In this document: one piece after another, positions 38,583 through 46,633 of the stretch
Position numbering within the stretch: position 1 is the stretch's first letter
Layout of the letters: each line of letters begins with the position of its first letter
Assembly (NCBI GenBank): GCA_937861115.1
Contig: CALMBD010000010.1
Location: forward strand, 1 to 64,000
Direction of reading: 5' to 3'
Length of the DNA: 64,000 bases
DNA from: an uncultured Bacteroidota bacterium
Lineage (GTDB): Bacteria; Bacteroidota; Bacteroidia; Chitinophagales; Saprospiraceae
Made by a program: the position numbers and the translations under genes
The notes under the pieces: model-generated
Databases searched by the model: none
The model's input: only the letters and a program-made list of their open reading frames with translations
Told to the model about the DNA's origin: nothing

Positions 38583-38740
38583 TTTTATTAATAATGTGTT
38601 GTGCAATAATTTAATCGGACGAAAACAAAAATGCCAGGCCCCTTTTGGTGTCCGGCATTTGGAAATGGCGCTCAAAAGTCCGATTTTTCTTGAATATCCG
38701 GGCGCTTCAATGCCTTAATTTTACGGCAACATAAAGACAA

Positions 38741-39376
38741 ATGCCGTTTCAGGTCCTTCGACGATTCCTTGCCACGCTGCGACGCGCACGCTATCCCGGA
38801 AGCCTTGCGTACTGGGAGCGGCGCTACGCCGGCGGTGGACATTCCGGTTCGGGATCGTCCGGCCGGCTGGCGCGCTACAAGGCGGAAGTTGTGAATCAGT
38901 TCATACTTAAACAACAAATACGGTCAATCGTTGAACTGGGCTGCGGCGACGGGCAACAACTGCAACTGGCCCAATACCCCGAATATACGGGTTTTGATAT
39001 TTCACCCTCGGCTGTACAGCGCTGTCGCAAGGTTTTCCGGCAGCACCCTTCCCTGCACTTTGAAGTGTACGAACCCGAAACATTTATACCCGCCGGGTAT
39101 CGTGCCGATATGTCGCTATCACTGGAAGTGCTGTTCCACATCACTGAAGATCACTTGTACAAGCTCTATATGGAGCACCTGTTCGCCCTTGCCAGGCGCT
39201 ATGTCGTAGTCTTTGCGCCCAATGAAGCGGATGCTACGGGCGGGTATTTTCCGCACGTGAAGTTCCGTGAATTTACCGGGGACGTTCCGCCAGGCTGGGT
39301 GTTGCGCGACCGGCTTGCCAATCCGCACCGCGACCTTAGTTTTTCGGATTTTTTCTTTTTTGAAAAGACGGGATAG
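38741..39376 (+). CDS. Class I SAM-dependent methyltransferase
   Basis: 211 residues. The SAM-binding motif I is IVELGCGDGQQLQLAQ (~64-79), followed by acidic strand 2 YTGFDISPSAVQ and a motif-IV-like DMSLSLEVLFHITED. A basic N-terminus (LATLRRARYPGSLAYWERRYAGGGHSGSG, cut here) resembles small-molecule or glycan methyltransferases, which often begin with WERRYAGGG-type segments. The substrate is unknown. Stand-alone gene, convergent with the hydrolase gene (55-base gap, no terminator seen). Confidence 0.85.
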   Translation: MPFQVLRRFLATLRRARYPGSLAYWERRYAGGGHSGSGSSGRLARYKAEVVNQFILKQQIRSIVELGCGDGQQLQLAQYPEYTGFDISPSAVQRCRKVFRQHPSLHFEVYEPETFIPAGYRADMSLSLEVLFHITEDHLYKLYMEHLFALARRYVVVFAPNEADATGGYFPHVKFREFTGDVPPGWVLRDRLANPHRDLSFSDFFFFEKTG

Positions 39377-39431
39377 GTATGGCCACTCCCGGGTTCACAA
39401 TATTACTGTCTTGTTCCGGGTTACCCAAAAC

Positions 39432-40193
39432 CTACGGCCGACGGACCAGCCAGGCATTCAAACGCTCCCGGTATTTTTCATATGTCGGCAGGTTGTGGTG
39501 CGAGCCGCCCTCAATGGTCACAAATTCATCTCCGGGTTTGAGGCAACCCTTTAACCTCGCAGCGGAGGCATGGGGAACGATCCGGTCGCGGGTGCCGTGG
39601 AAAATAAGGACGGGCAGGTTTGTTTTCCGCAGGAATTTATCGTTGGGAAAATGAAAGACGGGCTTGAACGGGGGTTCTGTATTGCCCAGGTGACTGGCCA
39701 ACAAGCCGCTGATATTGTCGAACGGCGTTTCGAGGATAAGCATCCGGGCGGGAACATGGGCAGCCAGGTAGGTGGCCATGCCTGTCCCCAGCGATCGGCC
39801 GTACAGGACCATCTCCTCCGGCGCATACCGCTTGCACAACCACCTATACACCAGAAGGGCATCTTCAAAATAATGTTTTTCGTCGGGCTCGCCTGTGCTT
39901 TTGCCGTAGCCCCGGTAATCGGGAGCAAAAAAATCATAGCCCCGCACGGTAAAATCGCGATGCATGGCGCCCCAGCGCTGCAGATTGTCGCGGTTGCCGT
40001 GGAAATACAGCACCACACCCTTTCTGGCCGGCATATCGGCCGGAAACAACAAGGCATTCAGGCGTTCGCCGTCGGGTGTGGCAAAGTAATGTTCCGTGAA
40101 CGGCACGTCAAACTGGAACGGATAGTCTGCCGCCAGTTGCACGGGCCGGAACAGGGCTTTTTTCTGCAGAAAAACAGACACGGCAGTCGTCAT
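39432..40193 (-). CDS. Alpha/beta hydrolase
   Basis: 253 residues, BAAT/BEM46-like alpha/beta hydrolase with an N-terminal hydrophobic stretch (MTTAVSVFLQKK is short and may be a partial anchor). The oxyanion strand is VLYFHGNRDN, the nucleophile elbow GRSLG, the acid HGTRDRIV, and the base GGSHHNLP. Such proteins are esterases/peptidases with unknown natural substrate. Its ATG overlaps the stop codon of the MazG-like gene by 4 bases (ATGA), so translation is coupled. Confidence 0.9.
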   Translation of the reverse strand: MTTAVSVFLQKKALFRPVQLAADYPFQFDVPFTEHYFATPDGERLNALLFPADMPARKGVVLYFHGNRDNLQRWGAMHRDFTVRGYDFFAPDYRGYGKSTGEPDEKHYFEDALLVYRWLCKRYAPEEMVLYGRSLGTGMATYLAAHVPARMLILETPFDNISGLLASHLGNTEPPFKPVFHFPNDKFLRKTNLPVLIFHGTRDRIVPHASAARLKGCLKPGDEFVTIEGGSHHNLPTYEKYRERLNAWLVRRP

Positions 40194-40528
40194 GTCAATT
40201 TTTTATTGGCGGCGTGACGAGCGGCATCGCGCCTGGTTTTTTTCTCGAGGTTGTCGCGCAAGGCGTCGGTCAGGTTCACCCCGGTCTGGTTGGCCAGACA
40301 GATCAATACGAACATCACATCGGCCATCTCGTCGGCCAGGTCTGCACGCGCCGAGGCAGCCTGTTCGGGCGTTTTGAACGATTGTTCGCCGTAAAGTCGC
40401 GCCATTAGCCGCGCTACTTCACCTACCTCTTCCATCAGGATGGCGGTATTCGTCAATTCGTTGTAATAGCGGATGCCAATTGTGTTGATCCACTTGTCGA
40501 CCGTCTTTTGCGCTTCTTGTATTGTCAT
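40190..40528 (-). CDS. MazG-like nucleotide pyrophosphohydrolase
   Basis: 112 residues if read from 40528 (an ATG at 40540 is also possible). All-alpha NTP-PPase fold with the metal-binding EEVGEVARLMAR and DLADEMADVMFVL motifs. These enzymes hydrolyse dNTPs or modified NTPs to monophosphate and pyrophosphate as house cleaning. The gene is between the radical SAM gene and the hydrolase, overlapping the latter by 4 bases; the three run in one direction. Confidence 0.88.
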   Translation of the reverse strand: MTIQEAQKTVDKWINTIGIRYYNELTNTAILMEEVGEVARLMARLYGEQSFKTPEQAASARADLADEMADVMFVLICLANQTGVNLTDALRDNLEKKTRRDAARHAANKKLT

Positions 40529-40584
40529 ATGTACCTTCATTTTCGAATAGTTCAATCCTGCCGCGAAACCCCATACGCACTAGT

Positions 40585-41607
40585 TTATGCCCAGACACTG
40601 CAACCTTCCGTACAGTTCTGACAAATATCGATCTGGTCTCTGCCGCGCAGCATAGCCTGCCGGAATGCAGTATAATCGGGCGCATGCCACAGTTCGCGGA
40701 AGGTCGTTTTTTTCAGATCGCCGAGGCGATGCTGCGCGTCCTTGTCGAAACAGCAGGGTACGACAAGTCCATCCCAGGTGATCACGCAGGAGTGCCAGAG
40801 TTTCCAGCAGTGGTTGGCCAGGGCGTGTTTTACGTGCCAGGTACCGTCTGCCGAGCGCCGGTAGCGCGCAAAACGGTCGATGGTCGGGATCAGGGGGTTG
40901 CCGTTTTGGTAATCGTACACCTGGGCCGTTTTCAGTTTCACCTCGTCGGCCCCTATTTCCCGGGCCAGTTTGTAAATTTCGGGTATCTGGTGCTGATTGG
41001 GTTGCACAACGAGAAACTGAAACACTACATGCGGGCGGCGCGACCGCAGCCGGCGTTTCCAGCGGATCACGTTGCGGGCGCCTTCGAGTACGTTGTCGAG
41101 GGTGCCGCCCACCCGGTATTGCGCATAGGTATCCTGCGTCGTGCCGTCGATGGAAATAATGAGCCGGTCGAGGCCCGACTCGACGGTGCGGCGTGCATTT
41201 TCGTCATTCAGAAAATGACCGTTGGTGCTGGTTATGGTAAAAATATTGCGCCGGTGCGCGTATTGCACCATATCGAGAAAGCGGGGATTGATATATGGTT
41301 CTCCCTGGAAGTAGAAGATCAGGTAAAACAGGTCGCGGTGCATGTCGTCGACCATGCGGCGAAAAAAGTCTTCCTTCAGGTTGCCTGTTTCGCGGCTGAA
41401 TGCCCGCAGTCCGCTGGGACATTCCGGGCAGCGCAGGTTGCAGGCGGTGGTGGGTTCGATGCTCACGGTGACAGGCATGCCCCACTGCAGGGGATAGCGC
41501 GTCCATTTGGCTATGTAAAACGAAGACAGTACTTTAGCAAAATTCCATGCGCGGCGCAGGGTTAGTTTTGCGATGAAATTCAGGCTGTCGTTCAGGAAAA
41601 ACCTCAT
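40585..41607 (-). CDS. Radical SAM/SPASM domain protein
   Basis: 340 residues. The radical SAM cluster motif CNLRCPEC (CxxxCxxC) is at ~55-62, preceded by VSIEPTTA; later landmarks are YFQGEPYINP, ISIDGTTQDTYAQYR and LVVPCCFDKDA. A SPASM-type C-terminal region has additional Cys (CWKLWHSCVITWDG, CQNCTEGC), enough for one or two extra Fe-S clusters. SPASM proteins modify peptides or proteins (RiPPs, sulfatase maturation) or enzymes; no small precursor peptide or sulfatase is seen next to it. It is the first gene of the run and its -7 box lies only 5 bases before the ATG, which would give a leaderless mRNA. Confidence 0.9.
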   Translation of the reverse strand: MRFFLNDSLNFIAKLTLRRAWNFAKVLSSFYIAKWTRYPLQWGMPVTVSIEPTTACNLRCPECPSGLRAFSRETGNLKEDFFRRMVDDMHRDLFYLIFYFQGEPYINPRFLDMVQYAHRRNIFTITSTNGHFLNDENARRTVESGLDRLIISIDGTTQDTYAQYRVGGTLDNVLEGARNVIRWKRRLRSRRPHVVFQFLVVQPNQHQIPEIYKLAREIGADEVKLKTAQVYDYQNGNPLIPTIDRFARYRRSADGTWHVKHALANHCWKLWHSCVITWDGLVVPCCFDKDAQHRLGDLKKTTFRELWHAPDYTAFRQAMLRGRDQIDICQNCTEGCSVWA

Positions 41608-41612
41608 AGCCG

Positions 41613-41644
41613 CAAAGGTAGGCGTTTGGGCGTTGGGCGTGCAA
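41613..41644 (-). promoter_or_regulatory. Promoter of the radical SAM gene, close to the start codon
   Basis: On the minus strand TTG (41642-41644) and TACCTTTG (41613-41620) are 21 bases apart. The start codon is at 41607, so the transcript would start at or within 1-2 bases of the ATG. The promoter overlaps the divergent one at 41633-41663. Confidence 0.55.
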
Positions 41645-41663
41645 GTGCTGTGCTTTACCTTTG
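41633..41663 (+). promoter_or_regulatory. Promoter of the PKD-like membrane protein gene
   Basis: TTG at 41633-41635 and TACCTTTG at 41656-41663, 20 bases apart. Faces away from the radical SAM promoter and shares bases with it, so the two could compete. Confidence 0.6.
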
Positions 41664-41688
41664 TGCGGTTTAATCAAATCCAATCAAT

Positions 41689-42183
41689 ATGACAAACGGA
41701 GCAAAAACGGGCCTTTTCGCCAACAAGGAAACGGTCATGCTGATCATCGTCGCCTTATTCGGTGTGGCGGGCCTGGTGGCCCTGCAGTTTTCGAGAAAAG
41801 ATGCCGTGAGCCGGCCGGAAGACCGGGCCGTCGTGCAGGTAGGCAATGCCGAGAACGGCAACAACCCCGAGGCGTCGGCGCCCATCCAGAAAATTCCCGG
41901 CGAACTGTTGCGCACGAGCGAGTACCCAGAGGCAGGCAAGCCGTTCCGGTTTTTTATGAGCAAATACAGCCAGGGGCCCGAGTACGAACTCGATATGGGC
42001 GACGGTTCGCCAAGAAAGAAATTTGTCGACGGCTCCGTGCAGCATACCTTTAAAAAGCACGGTCCCTGCGTGGTCACGCTGTATGCGCGTTATGAGGGCC
42101 AGGAAATAGCGCTCGACACGCTGCGGAAAGTAGTTGCCCGCGTAAAAGAGGACGCTATCATCGCTCCGGTCATCGATTATTGA
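41689..42183 (+). CDS. Membrane-anchored PKD-like protein
   Basis: 164 residues. One TM helix near the N-terminus (VMLIIVALFGVAGLVALQF, ~17-35), then a low-complexity linker and a PKD-like beta-sandwich: FFMSKYSQGPEYELDMGDGS (key residues DMGDGS), HTFKKHGPCVVTLYARYEG. The HTF and DMGDGS signatures are those of PKD domains. The domain would sit in the periplasm. No enzymatic motif and no obvious partner; a structural or scaffold role is possible (inference). It lies between a radical SAM gene and an ATP-grasp gene. Confidence 0.78.
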   Translation: MTNGAKTGLFANKETVMLIIVALFGVAGLVALQFSRKDAVSRPEDRAVVQVGNAENGNNPEASAPIQKIPGELLRTSEYPEAGKPFRFFMSKYSQGPEYELDMGDGSPRKKFVDGSVQHTFKKHGPCVVTLYARYEGQEIALDTLRKVVARVKEDAIIAPVIDY

Positions 42184-42231
42184 CCCTCCACAACACACAC
42201 CAACCAAAGCGATGTAAATTTTGGGGTAAAA

Positions 42232-42262
42232 TTTGGCAGCCAGCGTCTTTTGAGTAGTTTTG
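42232..42262 (+). promoter_or_regulatory. Promoter of the ATP-grasp gene
   Basis: TTTG (42232-42235) and TAGTTTTG (42255-42262), 19 bases apart, a good match to the Bacteroidota consensus. The leader to the ATG at 42322 is about 55 bases. Confidence 0.65.
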
Positions 42263-42321
42263 TCGCAGCCCATTATTTACCCGACATTCACGCCCTCAAC
42301 ACTTTATCAATTCAGAACGGA

Positions 42322-43332
42322 ATGAAGAAAATCGGAATTTTACACGGTAAGGAATCCTCGTTTCCCGAGGCCTTCGTAGCGCGCGTCAACGCCAAGAACG
42401 TTAAAGGCGTACACGCCGAACCCACCCTCGTGGAAGAGCTCATGCAAGGCGAGCCCACCCCTTATGCAGTGATGATCGACCGGATCAGTCAGGATGTACC
42501 GTTTTATCGCGCTTACCTGAAAAACGCGGCCCTCAACGGCACGGCAGTGCTCAACAATCCCTTTTGGTGGAGCGCCGACGAGAAGTTTTTCAACAATTGC
42601 CTGGTAAGCAAGATCGGCGTACCGGTGCCGCGCACCATCCTGCTGCCCTCCAAACAAATGCCGCCGGACACCAGCGCCCAGAGTTTTCGCAACATGAAGT
42701 ACCCCCTCGACTGGGAACGCATGATCGATTACCTCGGCGGTTTTCCGCTCTTCATGAAGCCGCACTCGGGCGGCGGCTGGAAAAACGTGTATAAAGTCAA
42801 CAACTTCGACGAGTTTTTCCGCGACTACAACGAAACAAACACCCTGGTAATGCTGCTGCAGGAAGCCATCGACTTCGACGCCTATTTCCGCTGCTATTGC
42901 CTGGGCGGCAAATACGTCCGGATCATGGACTACGAACCCCGCAACCCGCACCACCTCCGTTATGTGGCCGACCACAAGGTGCCGAAAGCACTGCGTGAGC
43001 AGATGCACGACCTCGTGCTGCGCACCAACCACGCGCTGGGTTACGATTTTAACACCATGGAGTTTGCCATTCGCGACGGCATCCCCTACGCCATCGATTT
43101 CTGCAACCCCGCCCCCGACGCCGATCTGAACTCTGTGGGTGAGGAAAACTTCGAATGGGTGGTGGAAAACGCCGCCAATATGGCCATCGAACGCGCCCTG
43201 GCACACAAGGAAGGCGGCAACAACCTTACCTGGGGCACCTTTGTGCAGGATTCTGTGGCCGGAAAAATGCCTGCGATGCCGGAAGGCGCGCCGAAAAAGG
43301 CTGCGGGCAAAGCATCGAAGGCGAAGAAGTAA
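42322..43332 (+). CDS. ATP-grasp enzyme of unknown substrate
   Basis: 336 residues. The N-terminal half has MKKIGILHGKESSFPEAFVARV and FWWSADEKFFNNCLVSKIGVPVPRTILLP, which is the lead-in of RimK/carboxylate-amine ligase-like ATP-grasp proteins. The ATP-grasp core has FPLFMKPHSGGGWKNVYKV, LLQEAIDF and, near the end, NTMEFAIRDGIPYAIDFCNPAPDADL, which places the catalytic metal-binding D and N. It probably ligates a carboxylate to an amine. The tail (KKAAGKASKAKK) is very basic. The start at 42322 is chosen over 42250 since the latter overlaps the promoter. Ended by a hairpin terminator. Confidence 0.85.
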   Translation: MKKIGILHGKESSFPEAFVARVNAKNVKGVHAEPTLVEELMQGEPTPYAVMIDRISQDVPFYRAYLKNAALNGTAVLNNPFWWSADEKFFNNCLVSKIGVPVPRTILLPSKQMPPDTSAQSFRNMKYPLDWERMIDYLGGFPLFMKPHSGGGWKNVYKVNNFDEFFRDYNETNTLVMLLQEAIDFDAYFRCYCLGGKYVRIMDYEPRNPHHLRYVADHKVPKALREQMHDLVLRTNHALGYDFNTMEFAIRDGIPYAIDFCNPAPDADLNSVGEENFEWVVENAANMAIERALAHKEGGNNLTWGTFVQDSVAGKMPAMPEGAPKKAAGKASKAKK

Positions 43333-43361
43333 AATTCAATTCTACCAATAAATAGGTATAA

Positions 43362-43404
43362 AGCCCGTCGTGCAAAATCAATTGCACGGCGGGCTTCTTG
43401 TTTT
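43362..43404 (+). terminator. Terminator after the ATP-grasp gene
   Basis: A 13-base stem with one G-T pair (agcccgtcgtgca / tgcacggcgggct) and an 8-base loop, followed by tcttgtttt. Confidence 0.85.
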
Positions 43405-43510
43405 CAGGCAATTATTCCGTCAAAATAGTACATTATTACTATAAGGTTTTAACAGTTATAAGGAACGAAAGTGCCGAGTTTTGCCGTTGGAATTCCAAAA
43501 AGACTCAACC

Positions 43511-44230
43511 ATGAAAAAAACGCTCTTTATCCTGGCTGCGGGTTTGACCCTCGCTGCACTTTTCCTCAGCAGCTTCTCCCGCAAAACCAGCACCCTGCCC
43601 GCCGATTCCGGCGAAATCTCGTTCAAGCAATTTCTGAAACAATTCCCCAAGGCTGCCCTGCCGTACTCGATCGATAAACAGACGCTTCAGGCGCATGTGG
43701 AAGAAGAGATCGCCCGGCAGACGTCGGATGAAGACACGTACAAGCCGCAGCAAACGGCTAAACGACTGGAGTGGAAATACTACGAATTCCTGCCCGCACT
43801 CAAAAATGCCAGCCGGTTCAGCAGGATGCCGTTGTTTGCCATCCCGGTGGCACAATTTACAAGCGACGAGTTTATTGCAGTATTGTATATGTCGGGCCGG
43901 GGGTATTCGCGCAACTTCGGCGATTACTCGGTAGCCCTCTTCGACAAATCGGGCAAACACATCGCCACCAATAACGTGGCATACGTATACAGCACCAAAA
44001 TGGCGACTACCACGATAGATACCGATCTGACGGCCTCTACGGAATCATGGCAGATCAACTGGGAGAAGGATTATACGGAAGCAGGCTTTGAAGACAATTC
44101 GATAAAGGATTACACCCTGCTCGAAAAATCCGCAATCGACCTGCGTATAGCACCGGAAGTGGAAGACGAGGACCCCGTGCCGCCGCTAATAGAGGAGGAT
44201 ACGGCGCCTGAAACTGGCACCAGCAAATAA
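43511..44230 (+). CDS. Secreted protein of unknown family, first of a tandem pair
   Basis: 239 residues. Signal or anchor sequence at 1-22 (MKKTLFILAAGLTLAALFLSS). The mature part starts FKQFLKQFPKAALPYSIDKQTLQ and contains LEWKYYEFLPALKNASRFSRMP, FIAVLYMSGRGYSRNFGDYSVALFDKSGKHI and INWEKDYTEAGFEDN. The same blocks recur in the gene at 44490, so the two are paralogues; the fold may be an alpha-plus-beta or beta-sandwich domain (inference). This copy has an extra insertion (EEEIARQTSDEDTYKPQQ) and an acidic tail. I do not recognise the family. The chosen ATG starts the signal peptide; the frame is open from 43481. Confidence 0.8.
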   Translation: MKKTLFILAAGLTLAALFLSSFSRKTSTLPADSGEISFKQFLKQFPKAALPYSIDKQTLQAHVEEEIARQTSDEDTYKPQQTAKRLEWKYYEFLPALKNASRFSRMPLFAIPVAQFTSDEFIAVLYMSGRGYSRNFGDYSVALFDKSGKHIATNNVAYVYSTKMATTTIDTDLTASTESWQINWEKDYTEAGFEDNSIKDYTLLEKSAIDLRIAPEVEDEDPVPPLIEEDTAPETGTSK

Positions 44231-44489
44231 CCCTGACCCCAAAAAACCATTTTTCAAGTGTTAAAGTTCTTTGAAACCCTGGCTCGTTTTCTACGTATAA
44301 TACGTGACTTTTATACCCCTTAAAGTCTAAATGCGGCCTTTTTGAGAAAAAATTTCCAAAAAATCGAAGGGCCCGAAATTTTTTGGCATCCGATTTGCCT
44401 ATACCCTATCAACGCCGCCGATTAATAACAAAAAGCGCCGTTTAATCTGAATCCATCACCAACATCTCAACAACCAAAACCGAAGTAAC
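44231..44489. other. AT-rich intergenic region between the tandem paralogues
   Basis: No gene. Holds the perfect dyad acgtat-a-atacgt (44293-44305) and several A/T runs. No TAnnTTTG box is found, so either the second gene is read through from the first or it uses another promoter type. Confidence 0.6.
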
Positions 44490-45152
44490 ATGAAAAAGAC
44501 CACTGCACTTCCGACCATCCTGATCGTTCTCGCCAGCCTCTTCGCTTTCAACGCGAATGCACAAGACGAAGCAACGTTCCAGGATTTTCTGGCACAGTTT
44601 CCTTCTGCTACGCTTCCGTACAACTTCAATGCACAGGAACTGCAAGGTCAACTCGAAAACCGCACCGCTGCCAAAGCAAAGCGCCTCGGCTGGGAATTCT
44701 ACCAGTTCCTTCCGGAACTCGAGCGCAGCGCCCAGTTCAGCAGCATGCCGGTATATCCGGAACCGGTTGCCAAGTTTGAAACGGAAACGAACATCGCAGT
44801 TCTCTACAATATCGCTCGTGGTTTCAGCCGCGGCACGAAAACCTACAGCATCTCTGTTTTCGACAAAAAAGGCAACTACATCGGCTCGCACTTCATCGCA
44901 GGTGTAAATCCGAACACACTGACTTCCGCTACGATCGACGAGAATCTGAATGCCGACGTAAAAGAATTCAAAGTAAACTGGGCAAATGACTACCGCGAAT
45001 TCGGCGCTCAGGGCAACCAGGTCACCGGCCTTACGCTCCTCGAAATGCAGACGCTCGAACTCATCATGCCGGGCAACCCCGACCAGATCGAATGGGCAAG
45101 CCGCACGATCCCGCAGCAGGACGCTTCCGCTGATCTCGCAAAAATGAAATAA
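44490..45152 (+). CDS. Secreted protein of unknown family, second of a tandem pair
   Basis: 220 residues with a clean signal peptide (to ~25, FNANAQ). Mature part: FQDFLAQFPSATLPYNFNAQELQ, LGWEFYQFLPELERSAQFSSMP, NIAVLYNIARGFSRGTKTYSISVFDKKGNYI and VNWANDYREFGAQGN, each lining up with the gene at 43511. Codon use looks different from the neighbours (many gct, gca, aaa), which would fit high expression or recent change. The family is not recognised. Two parallel paralogues with similar signal peptides suggest two versions of the same secreted factor. Followed by a strong terminator. Confidence 0.82.
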   Translation: MKKTTALPTILIVLASLFAFNANAQDEATFQDFLAQFPSATLPYNFNAQELQGQLENRTAAKAKRLGWEFYQFLPELERSAQFSSMPVYPEPVAKFETETNIAVLYNIARGFSRGTKTYSISVFDKKGNYIGSHFIAGVNPNTLTSATIDENLNADVKEFKVNWANDYREFGAQGNQVTGLTLLEMQTLELIMPGNPDQIEWASRTIPQQDASADLAKMK

Positions 45153-45182
45153 CCAAATACGAAACTATAAAGGACAGACAGA

Positions 45183-45218
45183 CCTCTCCCGGCACATTGC
45201 CGGGAGGGGTTTTTTGTT
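45183..45218 (+). terminator. Terminator after the second unknown paralogue
   Basis: A 12-base stem (cctctcccggca / tgccgggagggg, one G-T pair) with a 3-base loop, followed by ttttttgttttt. The following 45219-45396 holds no gene that I can support. Confidence 0.9.
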
Positions 45219-45396
45219 TTTATTGCAGGTGCTAGCGACGTTGGAAGACTGTCACCGGAGTTAGGGGGTTAGGCAGAACGGACCTGGAAATCTGTGGTAT
45301 TACCCATGTGCCACCACTTGATATTATGTTATCCAAACTATTTTGGGATCGACAAAGCGCAAAACGCCTTATGAAACATGCTCATTGTCTGACTAC

Positions 45397-46080
45397 CTAT
45401 CCGGAAGTTTTCTCCCGTCCGTACACATGCCCGAACCAGTTCGTCTGCCGCAATATCCATTCGGCCAGCAGCAAATTCAGCACCCAACTGGGCCATGCAA
45501 CCACCTGATACGCCGTTTCCGGTGAAATATCGGTGTACATCGCGAGACCGAACTGCATGACACGCAGTGAAATAGCCGACAGTGTAAGGGCATAACTGCG
45601 GATCATCCAGGCGCCGTGTTCCTTCACCTGCCCTGTACGGATGGCCCGCCAGGCTTTCCAGGTTGCCCACCACCACAACAGGCTCAAAAGAATGAACGAT
45701 ATTTTGTTGAACACCCCGCCATTGGCGTAAAAAGCCATAACAAGCGCCGCAGGGCCGCATACTCCCAGGATACTGAAAGCGTATACGCGGCCTACCCAGC
45801 GGTGCACAAAAGGTATTTTTTTCAAAACCATACCCGAAAACTGCGTCATCCCGCCCGCCAGCACCAACAGTGCCGGAAAAATATGCAGGTAATACGATAC
45901 GCGGTAATGTTGGAGGTGGATGATATGCTGCTTGGAAAGCAGGAAGTCGATATCGAGTCGACCGGATGTGTAGGGCCAAACGATGTGCCCCATCAGGAAG
46001 GTAAAAAATACGAGTGCGGCAAGGCCCGCAGCGCCGAGGGCCAGGGAAACAATTTGCGCGCTGATGGATTTTGCGGGCAT
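45397..46080 (-). CDS. DUF2306 family membrane protein
   Basis: 227 residues with six or so helices (for example LGAAGLAALVFFTFLMG, YYLHIFPALLVLAGGM, ISFILLSLLWWWATWKAW). DUF2306 hallmarks are HRWVGRVY and KEHGAWMIRSYALTLSAI (His-rich, possibly heme or metal binding). Function unknown. Third and last gene of a minus-strand run with a small membrane protein and a sodium:solute symporter; the gap to the previous gene is 73 bases. Confidence 0.85.
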   Translation of the reverse strand: MPAKSISAQIVSLALGAAGLAALVFFTFLMGHIVWPYTSGRLDIDFLLSKQHIIHLQHYRVSYYLHIFPALLVLAGGMTQFSGMVLKKIPFVHRWVGRVYAFSILGVCGPAALVMAFYANGGVFNKISFILLSLLWWWATWKAWRAIRTGQVKEHGAWMIRSYALTLSAISLRVMQFGLAMYTDISPETAYQVVAWPSWVLNLLLAEWILRQTNWFGHVYGREKTSG

Positions 46081-46153
46081 GACAATTGGCTATTTACCGA
46101 TCAAAACGGGGTTAGCCGCCTGAAAAGTGCGGAGCAAAATAAATTCCTGCCGG

Positions 46154-46627
46154 TTATACCGTGCCGCGGTTGTGCGTTCGCCAGATGGACAACATCATAC
46201 GACCGGCGAAAACCGGCGCCGTGATGATGCTCCCAGCCCCGAAAAAGAGCATTTCGCTCCAGATATAGTCTTCGATTGCCTTTTTGTCGGCGGCCGGCAG
46301 GTGACCGGTCAGCGGTTCCCAGGTTTGCTCTTCGATAAAGCTCAGAAATTCATTCAGGCCGTTGATGAGCACGAAGGTGAGCGGAAACATCAACAGGAGC
46401 AATGCAACCTTCAATACCTGCCGCTGTGCCAGATAAGTGTGTTTGGTCAGGAAAATGTACCGCCCCAGGGTGACGACCACCACTACAAAGAGAATATTCC
46501 AGCCCTCGAACGGCCAAACGTGCATGGCTTTGTGGATCGGGTATTGGGTGGCAAGCACGATAAGTGCCGTGGCAATCCACCACGTTATTTCGAGCAGCAG
46601 GGTAAGCGACTGACGTTTGTCCATCAT
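46154..46627 (-). CDS. Small integral membrane protein, unknown family
   Basis: 157 residues with four likely helices: ITWWIATALIVLATQY, NILFVVVVVTLGRYIFL, LKVALLLLMFPLTFVLINGL and EMLFFGAGSIITAPVFAG. Between helices 3 and 4 is a soluble segment rich in acidic residues (LSFIEEQTWEPLTG). I do not recognise the family. It starts 6 bases after the symporter stop, so the two are likely co-translated or at least co-transcribed. Confidence 0.78.
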   Translation of the reverse strand: MMDKRQSLTLLLEITWWIATALIVLATQYPIHKAMHVWPFEGWNILFVVVVVTLGRYIFLTKHTYLAQRQVLKVALLLLMFPLTFVLINGLNEFLSFIEEQTWEPLTGHLPAADKKAIEDYIWSEMLFFGAGSIITAPVFAGRMMLSIWRTHNRGTV

Positions 46628-46633
46628 TGAAAT

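Noticed and set aside
38628..38660. aaatgcc...ggcattt hairpin as a terminator
   Set aside because: It lies between divergent starts, the stem is only 7 bases and no T run follows, so a terminator role is unlikely.
45219..45396. Small plus-strand frames around 45308-45508
   Set aside because: They overlap the DUF2306 gene in antisense and show no signal peptide, domain or start signal.
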